The translations under genes and the position numbers were made by a program. DNA of 64,000 nt from Chitinophagaceae bacterium (GTDB lineage: Bacteria > Bacteroidota > Bacteroidia > Chitinophagales > Chitinophagaceae). The notes under the pieces were generated by a model that searched no databases, was not told where the DNA came from, and saw only the letters and a program-made list of their open reading frames with translations. The DNA lies in contig JANINS010000003.1 of the NCBI GenBank assembly GCA_024508725.1, positions 372,001-436,000 on the forward strand. Reading direction: 5' to 3'. Of the stretch, positions 1-8,483 are shown piece by piece. Numbering within the stretch: position 1 is the stretch's first letter; each line of letters starts with the position of its first letter.

Positions 1-303
1 GTTAGTGGATTGGTAAGTGTACAGGGCAAAGCTTCTGAAGCACTGATCGGTGGTGCCTATCAATTGCGGTTAACTGAAGATGAAAAACCTACCAGTGTAT
101 ATTTTGGTGGATGGATGCGTTTGAATGATGCCATCATCCCTTATGCCGGACTTGAGTTTGGGAGCTTTCGCTTAGGTGCTTCGTATGATGTGAACACATC
201 CAGCCTTAAAACAGCTTCTGCCAGCAGAGGTGGTATAGAGATATCGCTCATCTACATCAAAAAAGATCCGGATAGTAAAGGAATCAACTGCCCGAAATTC
301 TAA
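1..303 (+). CDS. PorP/SprF family protein, C-terminal part
   Basis: The reading frame is open from the first base, so the N-terminus lies outside the window. About 100 residues are visible. They form alternating beta-strand segments typical of an outer-membrane barrel and end in a Cys-Pro-Lys-Phe terminus after a basic stretch, as is common in the PorP/SprF family. These proteins belong to or accompany the type IX secretion and gliding machinery of Bacteroidota. The family call rests on the C-terminal pattern alone; another beta-barrel family is possible. Confidence 0.65.
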   Translation, partial: VSGLVSVQGKASEALIGGAYQLRLTEDEKPTSVYFGGWMRLNDAIIPYAGLEFGSFRLGASYDVNTSSLKTASASRGGIEISLIYIKKDPDSKGINCPKF

Positions 304-390
304 CCGCTTATTATGTTCTTTCCCTTGTAAACAAGATTAACACATTGCCATTTGCAGTAATAAGTATATTGCATTTATCATTTCTGCCGA

Positions 391-576
391 ATGACGAAAG
401 AAGAACACCTTATTACCCTTAGGGAGCAATACATCCGTTTAAGCCGTCAATACCTTGCACAGTTACAGGAAGGAAGATCATTAAAGGATCTTAAAGACAT
501 GGCCAATGTTATCAAAGTGCTTGTTACAGAAATTGAACGATTGGAGCATGATCTTGATGAACAAGGTAAGGACTAA
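391..576 (+). CDS. Small charged hypothetical protein (61 aa)
   Basis: This is a 61-residue cytoplasmic-looking protein rich in Glu, Lys, Leu and Gln, with heptad-like spacing suggesting one or two long helices or a coiled coil. There is no signal peptide. It starts at an ATG 88 bp after the PorP/SprF-like gene and converges on the pirin gene. Codon use resembles its neighbours. I do not recognise a function. A small helical protein of this type may be a conserved Chitinophagaceae hypothetical, but that is inference. Confidence 0.55.
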   Translation: MTKEEHLITLREQYIRLSRQYLAQLQEGRSLKDLKDMANVIKVLVTEIERLEHDLDEQGKD

Positions 577-591
577 TGTGCATTCACGACG

Positions 592-1506
592 CTAAGACAA
601 AACCTCTGGTGGCGGTCCACCTGCTGGCTTCGATTTGTCTTGTGGTAGTGGTATGAATTCTTTATCATCATTAGGGGGCAAAATGATCCTGCCTTGTTTC
701 CAATCTTCTTTAGCCTGTTCAATACGTTCTTTCCTGCTGCTAACAAAGTTCCACCAGATGTAACGGTCACCTACAGGCTCACCACCTAACAACATTAGTG
801 TTGTATTTTCTTTCGCAAAGATTACAGGATCTGTCTCTTTCACAAAAACCATTAACCTTCCTTCCGGATAGGTTACACCATTCACTTCCAAGCTTCCTTT
901 TGCGATATATACACCTCTTTCACTATGACCAGTTGGCAAACTGAAACGTGTGCCCTTTTGCAACACAACATGCAGGTAGAACATAGGTGAATGTGTATGC
1001 ACTTTACTTTGCAAGCCATAAGCATCACCTGCGATCAATCTCATCCATACTCCTTTATCAGTAAATACAGGTAACTGGTCTGCTGTATAATTAGAAAAAG
1101 AAGGAGCAGTTTCTTCATCTTTTTCGGGTAAAGCCACCCATGTTTGTATCATCTCCAGTTCACCTCCTGCCAGTACTGCAGGATCTTCGAAACGTTCGCT
1201 GTGTGCGATCCCGCTACCTGCAGTCATCCAGTTCACTTCTCCAGGTTTGATCACCTGTTCTACACCCAGGCTATCACGATGGGTTACCTTACCACCGAAT
1301 AAATAGCTTACGGTTGATAATCCTATGTGAGGATGAGGCAACACATCAAGATTACTGGTAGCAGTTGGCTGTGCATTCACCGGACCAGCATGATCCATAA
1401 ATATAAATGGACCAACCATTCTTCTTTGCCTTACCGGTAGTATTCGTTTTACGTCCATTCCCGGAGCGATAGACGCTTTACGTGGCTCGATAACAATTTC
1501 TAGCAT
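592..1506 (-). CDS. Pirin family protein
   Basis: A 304-residue bicupin protein. The N-terminal cupin carries the pirin metal ligands: a Pro-His-Pro-His segment (His58, His60) and an Ala-His-Ser-Glu segment (His102, Glu104), equivalent to the His/His/His/Glu set of human pirin. The second cupin spans about residues 170-270. Pirins are cytoplasmic metal-binding proteins; some bacterial members have quercetinase activity or bind other enzymes. Length is normal. It is divergent from the hydrolase gene, with 41 bp between the starts. The substrate or partner cannot be read from sequence. Confidence 0.92.
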   Translation of the reverse strand: MLEIVIEPRKASIAPGMDVKRILPVRQRRMVGPFIFMDHAGPVNAQPTATSNLDVLPHPHIGLSTVSYLFGGKVTHRDSLGVEQVIKPGEVNWMTAGSGIAHSERFEDPAVLAGGELEMIQTWVALPEKDEETAPSFSNYTADQLPVFTDKGVWMRLIAGDAYGLQSKVHTHSPMFYLHVVLQKGTRFSLPTGHSERGVYIAKGSLEVNGVTYPEGRLMVFVKETDPVIFAKENTTLMLLGGEPVGDRYIWWNFVSSRKERIEQAKEDWKQGRIILPPNDDKEFIPLPQDKSKPAGGPPPEVLS

Positions 1507-1547
1507 ACATTAAAGATAAGACACGTATTGCTCTATATTTTTACTGA

Positions 1548-2525
1548 ATGAATCAACCTCACCACACCAGGAATGGCTTTCAAAATCTCTCATATACACC
1601 ACAATTAACGAAAGGCTATTCAATACTTCGTGTTTTAAAAGATTTTGCAACCCGTGGCAAATCAGTGTTACCACCAAAACCGCTTCCTTCAGTAATCACG
1701 GATCTTAAAAATTATTACAGTAAAACACCTTCTGTTGTATGGTTCGGTCATTCTTCTTACCTCATCCACTGCAATGGTATTAATATTCTGGTTGATCCGG
1801 TATTCAGTGGACATGCATCACCTTTCAGCTGGTATTTAAAAGCATTTAAGGGAAGTGATATTTATAAACCAGTGCACATGCCAACGATCGATATCATGAT
1901 CATCACACATAATCATTACGATCATTTAGATAAAGACACTATAAAAGCTTTGGCATCAACAACGAAACAATTCATTATGCCATTGGGCGTGAGTAAGAAT
2001 CTTGCAGATACCGGTGCACTTAAAAAACCGTGTAAAGAAATGGATTGGTGGGATGAGTTTAGTGCAGCACCCAACATTCAAGTTGCATGTACACCATCAC
2101 GCCATTTTAGTGGAAGAGGATTGAAACGAAATGAGAGCCTGTGGGCTTCGTTTGTTCTTACCATTGATGGTTACAGGATATTTATTGGTAGTGACTCTGG
2201 CTATGATACTCATTTTTCTGAGATCGGTAAACGATATGGAACGTTTGATCTTGCCATACTTGAATGTGGACAGTATAATGAAGCCTGGCGTTATATCCAT
2301 TCCTTTCCTGAAGAGTTGATAAAGGAAGGAGAAGAACTTAAAGCCAAAGTATTTATGCCTGTACATTGGGGCAAATTTTCACTTGCATTACATAGCTGGG
2401 ATGAACCGGTTAAACGTTTTGTGGCTGCTGCAAAAAAATCAGGGATAAATTATACTACACCAAGGATTGGTGAGATGGTTGTATTAGATCATTATTATCC
2501 AAAAGAAACGTGGTGGATATTGTGA
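1548..2525 (+). CDS. Metallo-beta-lactamase-fold hydrolase (UlaG/NAPE-PLD-like)
   Basis: A 325-residue protein with the Thr-His-Asn-His-Tyr-Asp-His motif (His121, His123, Asp125, His126) that binds the two metals in this fold. It also has the Trp-Phe-Gly-His-Ser-Ser segment near residue 65 that is typical of the UlaG/NAPE-PLD branch, and a later metal-ligand His in the Val-His-Trp-Gly segment near residue 273. There is no signal peptide, so it is cytoplasmic. The branch includes phosphodiesterases and lactonases; the substrate is unknown. The stop lies 1 bp from the stop of the convergent small gene. Confidence 0.9.
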   Translation: MNQPHHTRNGFQNLSYTPQLTKGYSILRVLKDFATRGKSVLPPKPLPSVITDLKNYYSKTPSVVWFGHSSYLIHCNGINILVDPVFSGHASPFSWYLKAFKGSDIYKPVHMPTIDIMIITHNHYDHLDKDTIKALASTTKQFIMPLGVSKNLADTGALKKPCKEMDWWDEFSAAPNIQVACTPSRHFSGRGLKRNESLWASFVLTIDGYRIFIGSDSGYDTHFSEIGKRYGTFDLAILECGQYNEAWRYIHSFPEELIKEGEELKAKVFMPVHWGKFSLALHSWDEPVKRFVAAAKKSGINYTTPRIGEMVVLDHYYPKETWWIL

Positions 2526-2526
2526 G

Positions 2527-2712
2527 TTAGTTGTTTCCGTTTTTTAATATGGAAGCAATGATGCTCATATCAGTTGTTTTCAATGCCTGCACAGCATCTT
2601 TGATCTGCCTGATGGAAACTCCTTTGGCTGCCATCAAAGCAAGCACTTCAAGTTCACCTTTAGAAAGATATAATTTGGGTGCGATCAGGTCCGACGGTTT
2701 AATCATATCCAT
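2527..2712 (-). CDS. Small hypothetical protein (61 aa)
   Basis: A 61-residue frame, convergent with the hydrolase gene and 1 bp away from it. The predicted protein has a helix-turn-helix-like central part (Glu-Leu-Glu-Val-Leu-Ala-Leu-Met-Ala-Ala, then Ile-Arg-Gln-Ile-Lys-Asp-Ala-Val), but it is too short to assign. A TATTTTTG box on the minus strand (2727-2720) lies just upstream of the ATG. Codon use is natural for this genome. No function recognised. A second ATG at 2706 is an alternative start. Confidence 0.5.
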   Translation of the reverse strand: MDMIKPSDLIAPKLYLSKGELEVLALMAAKGVSIRQIKDAVQALKTTDMSIIASILKNGNN

Positions 2713-2809
2713 AGCATCGCAAAAATAATTTACTCTTAAGATACTACAGCCGCTGTGGATATATAAATTTAGTTAACACTTACTTATAACTTACATCAAT
2801 TTAAACATT

Positions 2810-3496
2810 TCAATCAGGATATTCATCACTTCCCATTACCCAAAGAAATGATTGAATATCGATCATATCCTTTGGATGTAAATCCGCTACATCAACACCA
2901 ACCTGTTCTGCAAAACCAAGGTAATTACGATAGGTATCCCAGTTTGGTTTTGATATGTAGTTAAAATCAAACCCATATTTTTCTGCTGCTATTTTTGTAA
3001 TACGAGGTTTAAGAAAAATATGTTCGTTGGGATTGGCAATAAATCCAAACACAGTTACCAAAGGCCAGGTAAGTACACGTGTTTGTTTTCTTGGAAGATC
3101 AGCTACTACTGCTATCCAATTAGTAAATCGCTTCTCAATACTTGCTGTACCATATATAAAATCGTACAAACCTTCAGCAAATGATCTTGCACCTTCTTCA
3201 GGTTTAATGGCATCACGCAAAGCCATTTTTTCGAAAGAGAATAACAAGTTTGTTTTTGATTCAATTCTGGCGGCATGGTTGGCAATAGTGGTATACTCAC
3301 CTGCATCTAACAAACGCCTGAACTCCTTTTTATTCAAAAGTTCCAGCCACATTACGTGTGCATTCCATTTATAACCACGTTCCCAATCTTCGTATTTAGG
3401 TGTATCAAATCCTTTCTTAAAATAGAAAAGAAACTTCTTTCTGCAACGCTGTACACTTTTTGATGAAGCAGCACCGATTGATACGGGTGTTTTCAT
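2810..3496 (-). CDS. Conserved protein of unknown function (228 aa)
   Basis: A 228-residue soluble protein with no signal peptide and no membrane segment. Dense conserved-looking blocks are visible: Phe-Tyr-Phe-Lys-Lys-Gly-Phe near residue 25, Trp-Glu-Arg-Gly-Tyr-Lys-Trp near 38, an Ile-Glu-Ser-Lys-Thr-Asn-Leu-Leu-Phe-Ser-Phe-Glu-Lys segment near 78, Leu-Thr-Trp-Pro-Leu-Val-Thr-Val-Phe-Gly-Phe near 142, and Asp-Met-Ile-Asp-Ile-Gln-Ser-Phe near 210. I associate this pattern with a widespread uncharacterised bacterial family, from memory and without a search. It is a lone gene with no obvious operon partner. Confidence 0.8.
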   Translation of the reverse strand: MKTPVSIGAASSKSVQRCRKKFLFYFKKGFDTPKYEDWERGYKWNAHVMWLELLNKKEFRRLLDAGEYTTIANHAARIESKTNLLFSFEKMALRDAIKPEEGARSFAEGLYDFIYGTASIEKRFTNWIAVVADLPRKQTRVLTWPLVTVFGFIANPNEHIFLKPRITKIAAEKYGFDFNYISKPNWDTYRNYLGFAEQVGVDVADLHPKDMIDIQSFLWVMGSDEYPD

Positions 3497-3608
3497 ACCA
3501 TCTTTTATGAATACACTTACGAATCACGGGCCAATTGTCTGGTGAATGGAGAGAAGAAAATCAAAGCATAAGCATCATGCTTAATTTATGCAAATAAATC
3601 ATTTAGAA

Positions 3609-4352
3609 TCATAACCCCAACACTTCCCTTAAAACACTATAGCCTGATTTACTTACCGGTATCTTAACACCGGATCGGAGTACAGCAACATGACCATCCT
3701 TTTCATATGGATCAATACGAGTGATCTGATGAATGTTAATGATATAAGAACGGTGTGTACGAATGAACTGATCTTTTGGCAAACTCTTTTCAAAAAAGCT
3801 CATGGTTCTTTTTTTCAGGAAACATTCTCCATGTGAAATTATCTTAACGTAATCATCAGCCGCTTCTAAATAATCTATTGTGGAGATTGGAATAATCCTG
3901 ATCTTACCGCCGGTTTTAACAACAACTCTTCCTGCCTGTAAAGCCGATTCACCCATATTATTCACGAGCTTTTCTGTATTCTCTTTTTGCTGATGGACCG
4001 ATGTTGTATCAAGAAATTTTTCCATTGCTTTATCAAATCTTTCTTTGCTAAAAGGTTTGAGCAAATAGTCTACCGCATGAGCTTCGAAAGCATTAAGTGC
4101 ATATTCATCAAATGCTGTAGTAAAAATCACAGCCGGTGGATTCTCCAGTAATTCCAGCATTTCAAAGCCATTGATCTTGGGCATTTGAATATCGAGGAAG
4201 ATGAGTGATGGCTGATGTTGATTAATTGCTTTCACACCTTCGAAACCATCATTGCACTCCTGTACAACTTCTATTTGCGTATAGTGCTGCAAATACTCTT
4301 TCACCAGTGCTCTTGCCAATGGCTCATCATCTATAATAACAGCTTTTATCAT
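3609..4352 (-). CDS. LytTR-family response regulator
   Basis: A 247-residue response regulator. The receiver domain (about 1-120) has the acidic pair Asp8/Asp9, phospho-acceptor Asp54 in the Leu-Asp-Ile-Gln-Met-Pro segment, and Lys98 in Leu-Lys-Pro-Phe. The LytTR DNA-binding domain (about 140-245) includes Arg-Thr-His-Arg-Ser-Tyr-Ile-Ile-Asn. It overlaps the kinase gene upstream by 4 bp, so the two are translationally coupled and form a LytS/LytR-type pair. The targets are unknown. The co-transcribed LiaF-like protein suggests a role in the envelope. Confidence 0.95.
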   Translation of the reverse strand: MIKAVIIDDEPLARALVKEYLQHYTQIEVVQECNDGFEGVKAINQHQPSLIFLDIQMPKINGFEMLELLENPPAVIFTTAFDEYALNAFEAHAVDYLLKPFSKERFDKAMEKFLDTTSVHQQKENTEKLVNNMGESALQAGRVVVKTGGKIRIIPISTIDYLEAADDYVKIISHGECFLKKRTMSFFEKSLPKDQFIRTHRSYIINIHQITRIDPYEKDGHVAVLRSGVKIPVSKSGYSVLREVLGL

Positions 4353-5377
4353 TGAGGGATGGTAATTGTAGTGATAAAATAATTCTGCTGAGAAGAAGTT
4401 TGCACCAGGTCATTTCTACTGAACAAAAGGTACAATCTTCGTTGCACAGAGCTTAAACCGAAACCAGTTCCTTTATTAGATGCACTTGTTTCGGGGTCGA
4501 ATGGATTTGTTACTTCTACTTTAAGATCATTATTCTGCTGCCATGCACGAATGGTGATCACAATATCTGCAGTAGTATCGTATAAGCCAAACTTGATCGC
4601 ATTCTCTACTACTGGTTGTAACAGCAGTGAAGGTATTTTTATCGTTGCATCTGCTTCATTCAATACCTCGGTTTGTAACCTATGACCAAACCGAACTTTT
4701 TCTATTTCAAGATAAAGATTCAGGTGTTGCATCTCCTGTTCAAGGCTCACCCATTGGTGTTCTTCGTTCTTTAAAGTGCCTCGAAAAAAATCTGATAATT
4801 GTTGTATCATTTTTCTTGCCTGTTGAGGCTGAACAGTGATGAGTGCATTGATCGAATTAAGGCTGTTAAAAAGAAAATGTGGTTGCAGTTGTTGTCTCAG
4901 TTTAAACAATTCTGCTTCTTTTGATAACTTCTGAGTTTCTGTTTTCCTGTTTTCTATCTCCTGCTGATCTTGTATCGTATGCCACAATACACTCACCAAA
5001 GCCATACATCCCAACACCAGCATTCCAAACACAAAACGAAGTGTTATGGAAGTAGAAAAAAACTCGTTGTAATCATTAGCATCAACCAAAATCATTAAAA
5101 TACTCCTGCTAGTGAATAACCAAACAATGGTTAATGTAATCACAAGACCTGCTATATATACATACCGGTTTTTTTGTGGATTATAATATTGAAAAGTAAC
5201 AGCAATCAAAACAGAGCAGCCTGCCAATAGTATATTACTTACGGCACTATCCAGAACAGACATTCTTAACGTAAAGCCATATAACTGCAATACCATTGCC
5301 TGTACCACAGACATACCAAACCAGAATATGGCAGCGATGATCCTGAACCTGGCTGTTTGAAATGGTGAATTAGACAA
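4349..5377 (-). CDS. LytS-type sensor histidine kinase
   Basis: A 342-residue membrane kinase with about four hydrophobic segments between residues 12 and 132, a short coiled linker (about 135-160), then the HisKA_7-type box Gln-Pro-His-Phe-Leu-Phe-Asn with phospho-acceptor His167. The N box is Val-Glu-Asn-Ala-Ile-Lys-Phe-Gly and the G box is Gly-Thr-Gly-Phe-Gly-Leu. There is no extracytoplasmic sensor domain, so the signal is probably sensed in or at the membrane. It overlaps the regulator by 4 bp and lies 4 bp after the DUF4288 gene. Confidence 0.95.
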   Translation of the reverse strand: MSNSPFQTARFRIIAAIFWFGMSVVQAMVLQLYGFTLRMSVLDSAVSNILLAGCSVLIAVTFQYYNPQKNRYVYIAGLVITLTIVWLFTSRSILMILVDANDYNEFFSTSITLRFVFGMLVLGCMALVSVLWHTIQDQQEIENRKTETQKLSKEAELFKLRQQLQPHFLFNSLNSINALITVQPQQARKMIQQLSDFFRGTLKNEEHQWVSLEQEMQHLNLYLEIEKVRFGHRLQTEVLNEADATIKIPSLLLQPVVENAIKFGLYDTTADIVITIRAWQQNNDLKVEVTNPFDPETSASNKGTGFGLSSVQRRLYLLFSRNDLVQTSSQQNYFITTITIPQ

Positions 5378-5381
5378 TGGA

Positions 5382-5744
5382 TCAAATTAAGTTAAGCAAT
5401 TGCCTGCTTTGGTGATGAAGCTGGAGCATTCCTGCTTTTTCATGAACGAAATTAGTATAAGCTTCAGCATTATCCACTTCATTAATGGTGGAGTACAGTT
5501 CTATTCCATCGATCAACTCACTCAGTTTATATAACTCACTTACATTAACAAACTGCCATTGCACTAATTCGCTGTTGTGATTGTAAAATGTATCGCTTTC
5601 ATTTTCTCCCATCGCTTTCGACATATGCAAAGCATCTTTATAATTAACTGCTGCAACAAGTCTTAACTGTTCGTTGAACTGGGGAGTGTGTTTTCCTTCT
5701 CCACAAATTACCTGGTAAACGAGTTTGGCGAGGTACCATTTCAT
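5382..5744 (-). CDS. DUF4288-like small protein
   Basis: A 120-residue soluble protein beginning Met-Lys-Trp-Tyr-Leu-Ala-Lys-Leu-Val-Tyr, the usual opening of DUF4288 proteins. I chose the ATG at 5744 over an upstream frame extension because it gives this opening and leaves 17 bp after the LiaF-like gene. It is the second gene of a four-gene minus-strand operon with the kinase and the regulator. The function of DUF4288 is not known; the context suggests a link to the signalling pair. Confidence 0.8.
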   Translation of the reverse strand: MKWYLAKLVYQVICGEGKHTPQFNEQLRLVAAVNYKDALHMSKAMGENESDTFYNHNSELVQWQFVNVSELYKLSELIDGIELYSTINEVDNAEAYTNFVHEKAGMLQLHHQSRQLLNLI

Positions 5745-5761
5745 GGATGTATGATTTAAGG

Positions 5762-6571
5762 TTAGAAGCTTTTTATTTCGATTCCTCCGAATAGGCAAGT
5801 TCCTTCAAGAAATATGACTTTAGCCGGGTCGTAGGTTGATGCTGTTGGTCTTTTATCATCTACTCCACCAAATATCGCTGTTACCTCACTCTGTACATTC
5901 CACCCCGGAGGAACGATGAGTTTAATGCCTCCGAACATCGCAAACGTATCGAGCATTACTTTCTGCTGAAAATCTGCCTGCGTAAGATCAATTTCACAAC
6001 CACCCATTACAGCTACTACATCACCACCTTTAAAGTTTTTACTGAGGATTTTTTTCTTGATGCCACCAAATACTGCAGTTATGTCTATCACATCGCTATT
6101 ATCAGTTACAGCAGGCTGTTCATGAGCAGGCCGATCACTACTTTGCGTATAAGTTTGATGACTACCAGGTGTTATGATCATTGGTTCTTCTCTATAGAAT
6201 GGTCCGCAGTTTCTGAACTTTCTTTTTGGCCGGAGTATGATGAATAAACCGATGCTGATAAGTATAACCGGTAAGATGTATGGCTTATAAGAATGATCGG
6301 ATAAATGATCTGCCAAAAAAACACCGCCGATCAGCATTAATATAAACCAACCCGGACCTCTGAAGCCATGTCGCAATCCGATGAACAACCCAAGAGCGAT
6401 AAGAAACACTGGCCATGTAAAGAACCAGAAAGGAAATATCAATGCCCCGGTTACTTTTGCCAGCCACAATACACCGATCACCAGGAAGAAAGCTCCTACC
6501 CACCTGCCACTTTTTTCTCTGCGTCTTCCCCATCTTCTTCTCACCTCGGTTCTAAACTGATCGTCGTTCAT
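5762..6571 (-). CDS. LiaF-like membrane protein
   Basis: A 269-residue protein. Four hydrophobic segments (about 24-41, 45-65, 74-90, 98-113) follow an Arg-rich N-terminus, as in the LiaI/LiaF transmembrane region (DUF5668). The C-terminal part (about 165-269) has four Phe-Gly-Gly or Met-Gly-Gly turns in a repeated beta pattern, as in the cytoplasmic LiaF domain. The start at 6571 was chosen because the upstream in-frame extension reads as non-coding. In Firmicutes LiaF inhibits a cell-envelope stress kinase. Here it heads an operon with a different, LytS-type kinase. Confidence 0.85.
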   Translation of the reverse strand: MNDDQFRTEVRRRWGRRREKSGRWVGAFFLVIGVLWLAKVTGALIFPFWFFTWPVFLIALGLFIGLRHGFRGPGWFILMLIGGVFLADHLSDHSYKPYILPVILISIGLFIILRPKRKFRNCGPFYREEPMIITPGSHQTYTQSSDRPAHEQPAVTDNSDVIDITAVFGGIKKKILSKNFKGGDVVAVMGGCEIDLTQADFQQKVMLDTFAMFGGIKLIVPPGWNVQSEVTAIFGGVDDKRPTASTYDPAKVIFLEGTCLFGGIEIKSF

Positions 6572-6803
6572 TTTGGTAAATTTTAGATCGAAATAAATGT
6601 GTTCGGTCGCAGCAGTCAATAGCAAATAGGCTAACCGTATATTCAATAGCGGTGAATGGCAGAAAAATGGCGGTGAAAAATTTTGATAACGATTAGCAAC
6701 TGGATATGAATGAAACAAATACCTTTCCCAGTAATTCCCGTAAAAGCAAACTTGACTATCGATCTTTCGATATAGTAAAGATTGATTGCATTTCGTAATA
6801 GGC

Positions 6804-7637
6804 TTAACCTTCAATCAATGTGATCCCGTTCTCATCAATTTTGATCCGTCGCTGCTTATACAAACTTCCGATCACCATCTTGTAAGTTTTTTTACTCATA
6901 CCAAAGACCTGATAGATCATTTCGGGTGCAGTTTTGTCGTTGTATGGCATTGAGCCGTTGTGTTCCCATAAAAGCCTGAGTATTTTACCGGCTTCGTCTT
7001 CGACTTTTTCATAACCAGCTTTTCCAAGAACGACATCGATCTTATTATCCGGGCGAATTGTTTTAATAAATCCTTTTAGTTTATTACCCACATTTATCTC
7101 CCTGAACACTTCACTATCATGCAAAACACCGGTATGTTGATTATTGATGATCATTACCCAACCTATATCGCTTTTTCGGTAAGCGATAAGATCAACTTCA
7201 TCCATTTCTTTCACCCTAAGTTCTTCGTTACTTAACTGAAATTCTATTTTTTCGGTTGCTGCGATACGACCTGTTTGCTCATCTATATAGATCTTCACCA
7301 GGTACTCTCCTCCTTTACGCATAAAGCCCAGTTGCTGACTTTTAGCCACAAATAGATCTTTCATCAGTCCCCAGTCAAGAAAAGCACCGGCTGACGTGGT
7401 AGTTACACAGGTGAGTAAAACAATATCACCCACAACTCCTTTAGGTTCCTGTGTAGTGGCAATGATCCTTCCTTCTGAGTCGTGGTATAAAAACACTTCA
7501 ACATTCTGCCCTTGCTGAATACCACGTGGCACAAAACGCTTTGGCAGCAATATACCTTCCGCTCCGTCATCGAGGTAAATACCAATTTCAGTTTTACGAA
7601 TTGCTTTAAGCGTATTGAAACGTCCAACCTGTATCAT
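6804..7637 (-). CDS. cvfB: CvfB/YitL family S1-domain RNA-binding protein
   Basis: A 277-residue protein with three successive S1-like beta-barrel domains (about 1-60, 65-135, 145-215) and a C-terminal winged-helix segment (about 220-277, with Pro-Glu-Met-Ile-Tyr-Gln-Val-Phe-Gly-Met-Ser-Lys-Lys-Thr-Tyr-Lys). This is the CvfB layout at normal length. CvfB proteins bind RNA and affect virulence gene expression in Staphylococcus; their role in Bacteroidota is unknown. It lies 58 bp downstream of the acetyltransferase gene on the same strand and may be read with it. Confidence 0.9.
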   Translation of the reverse strand: MIQVGRFNTLKAIRKTEIGIYLDDGAEGILLPKRFVPRGIQQGQNVEVFLYHDSEGRIIATTQEPKGVVGDIVLLTCVTTTSAGAFLDWGLMKDLFVAKSQQLGFMRKGGEYLVKIYIDEQTGRIAATEKIEFQLSNEELRVKEMDEVDLIAYRKSDIGWVMIINNQHTGVLHDSEVFREINVGNKLKGFIKTIRPDNKIDVVLGKAGYEKVEDEAGKILRLLWEHNGSMPYNDKTAPEMIYQVFGMSKKTYKMVIGSLYKQRRIKIDENGITLIEG

Positions 7638-7695
7638 TAAGCGAAGATACCGGCATTGTCGTCGTTATGTTAATCTGAAGATTGATAACATTCAG

Positions 7696-8265
7696 CTAAA
7701 TGTTATTATTAATTGATTTCTGAAGATGTTCCATATTCCTGCCAAAAAGCGTCCGGGTTTCTTTATATACAAAACCCAATCGCAGGTAAATTTTTTTTGC
7801 AAGAGAATTGTTCTCATCAACCAATAAACCCAGTTTTCCTTGTTTATTTATAACAAATTCCTGAATAATAAATTGGAGCATGGCTGTACCGATACCTTTT
7901 CCGTAGTAATCCGGATCAACGGAGATGCAGTCGAGATAAAATTCTCCTGCTGTCGTCTCATCTTCTGGTATAAAATGCTGATCATAATTTGACCTGATAT
8001 ACTCAACTATTGGAGCTCTTAAATGATGCAGATCTGCTCCATTATAAACATTAGCTGCTGCGACGATCTTATTACCGATCTCTGTTACAAAGCAGTTTTG
8101 GTAACTATATTGATTGTGTTCTTTTGCTGTGAAATACTGAAGAAAATTTGACGCTTCGGCCGGATCCTTTTCTCCTATGAACTTATAAACGATATCCTCC
8201 ATTGCAAGCAATAGAAAAGTTGCGAGTTGTTCAGAATCATTGAGCGTTGCCTTCCGGATCGTCAT
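7696..8265 (-). CDS. GNAT family N-acetyltransferase
   Basis: A 189-residue protein with the GNAT acetyl-CoA loop Tyr-Tyr-Gly-Lys-Gly-Ile-Gly near residue 121 after the beta-4 strand Tyr-Leu-Asp-Cys-Ile-Ser-Val, and the later Asn-Asn-Ser-Leu-Ala-Lys-Lys-Ile-Tyr segment (motif B). It is soluble and of usual length. The acceptor substrate cannot be inferred. It starts 9 bp after the stop of a 36-codon membrane-protein frame and precedes cvfB, so the three may be co-transcribed. Confidence 0.9.
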   Translation of the reverse strand: MTIRKATLNDSEQLATFLLLAMEDIVYKFIGEKDPAEASNFLQYFTAKEHNQYSYQNCFVTEIGNKIVAAANVYNGADLHHLRAPIVEYIRSNYDQHFIPEDETTAGEFYLDCISVDPDYYGKGIGTAMLQFIIQEFVINKQGKLGLLVDENNSLAKKIYLRLGFVYKETRTLFGRNMEHLQKSINNNI

Positions 8266-8274
8266 CTCTTATCC

Positions 8275-8385
8275 TTATTTTCCATCCAACAACTTTTTGA
8301 TTCTTCGCTTTTTTCGAATAGTAATAAAGAGATAAATACAAAGTATACCAGCTAATACAGCCATAAATAAGACATAAGTTTTCAT
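8275..8385 (-). CDS. Single-pass membrane microprotein (36 aa)
   Basis: A 36-codon frame with ATG at 8385 and TAA at 8275. The predicted protein is one clear transmembrane helix (about residues 4-23, Tyr-Val-Leu-Phe-Met-Ala-Val-Leu and onward) followed by a strongly basic tail with Arg-Lys-Lys-Arg-Arg and Lys-Lys, giving a positive-inside N-out/C-in topology. The stop is 9 bp before the acetyltransferase start, which is operon-like. The overlapping longer frame on the same strand (8237-8458) looks less natural. No function assigned. Confidence 0.6.
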   Translation of the reverse strand: MKTYVLFMAVLAGILCIYLFITIRKKRRIKKLLDGK

Positions 8386-8483
8386 CGGTTACGGTTAAGT
8401 GGCTTTTAAAAATAAACAAAACCGGATAAGCAGGCAAATGTTCTGGCTTAATTTCCAAGCATATAATTTGCAGCTACTTTTCT

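Noticed and set aside
8237-8458. 73-residue minus-strand frame upstream of the acetyltransferase
   Set aside because: The overlapping 36-codon frame gives a cleaner membrane protein and better spacing to the next gene.
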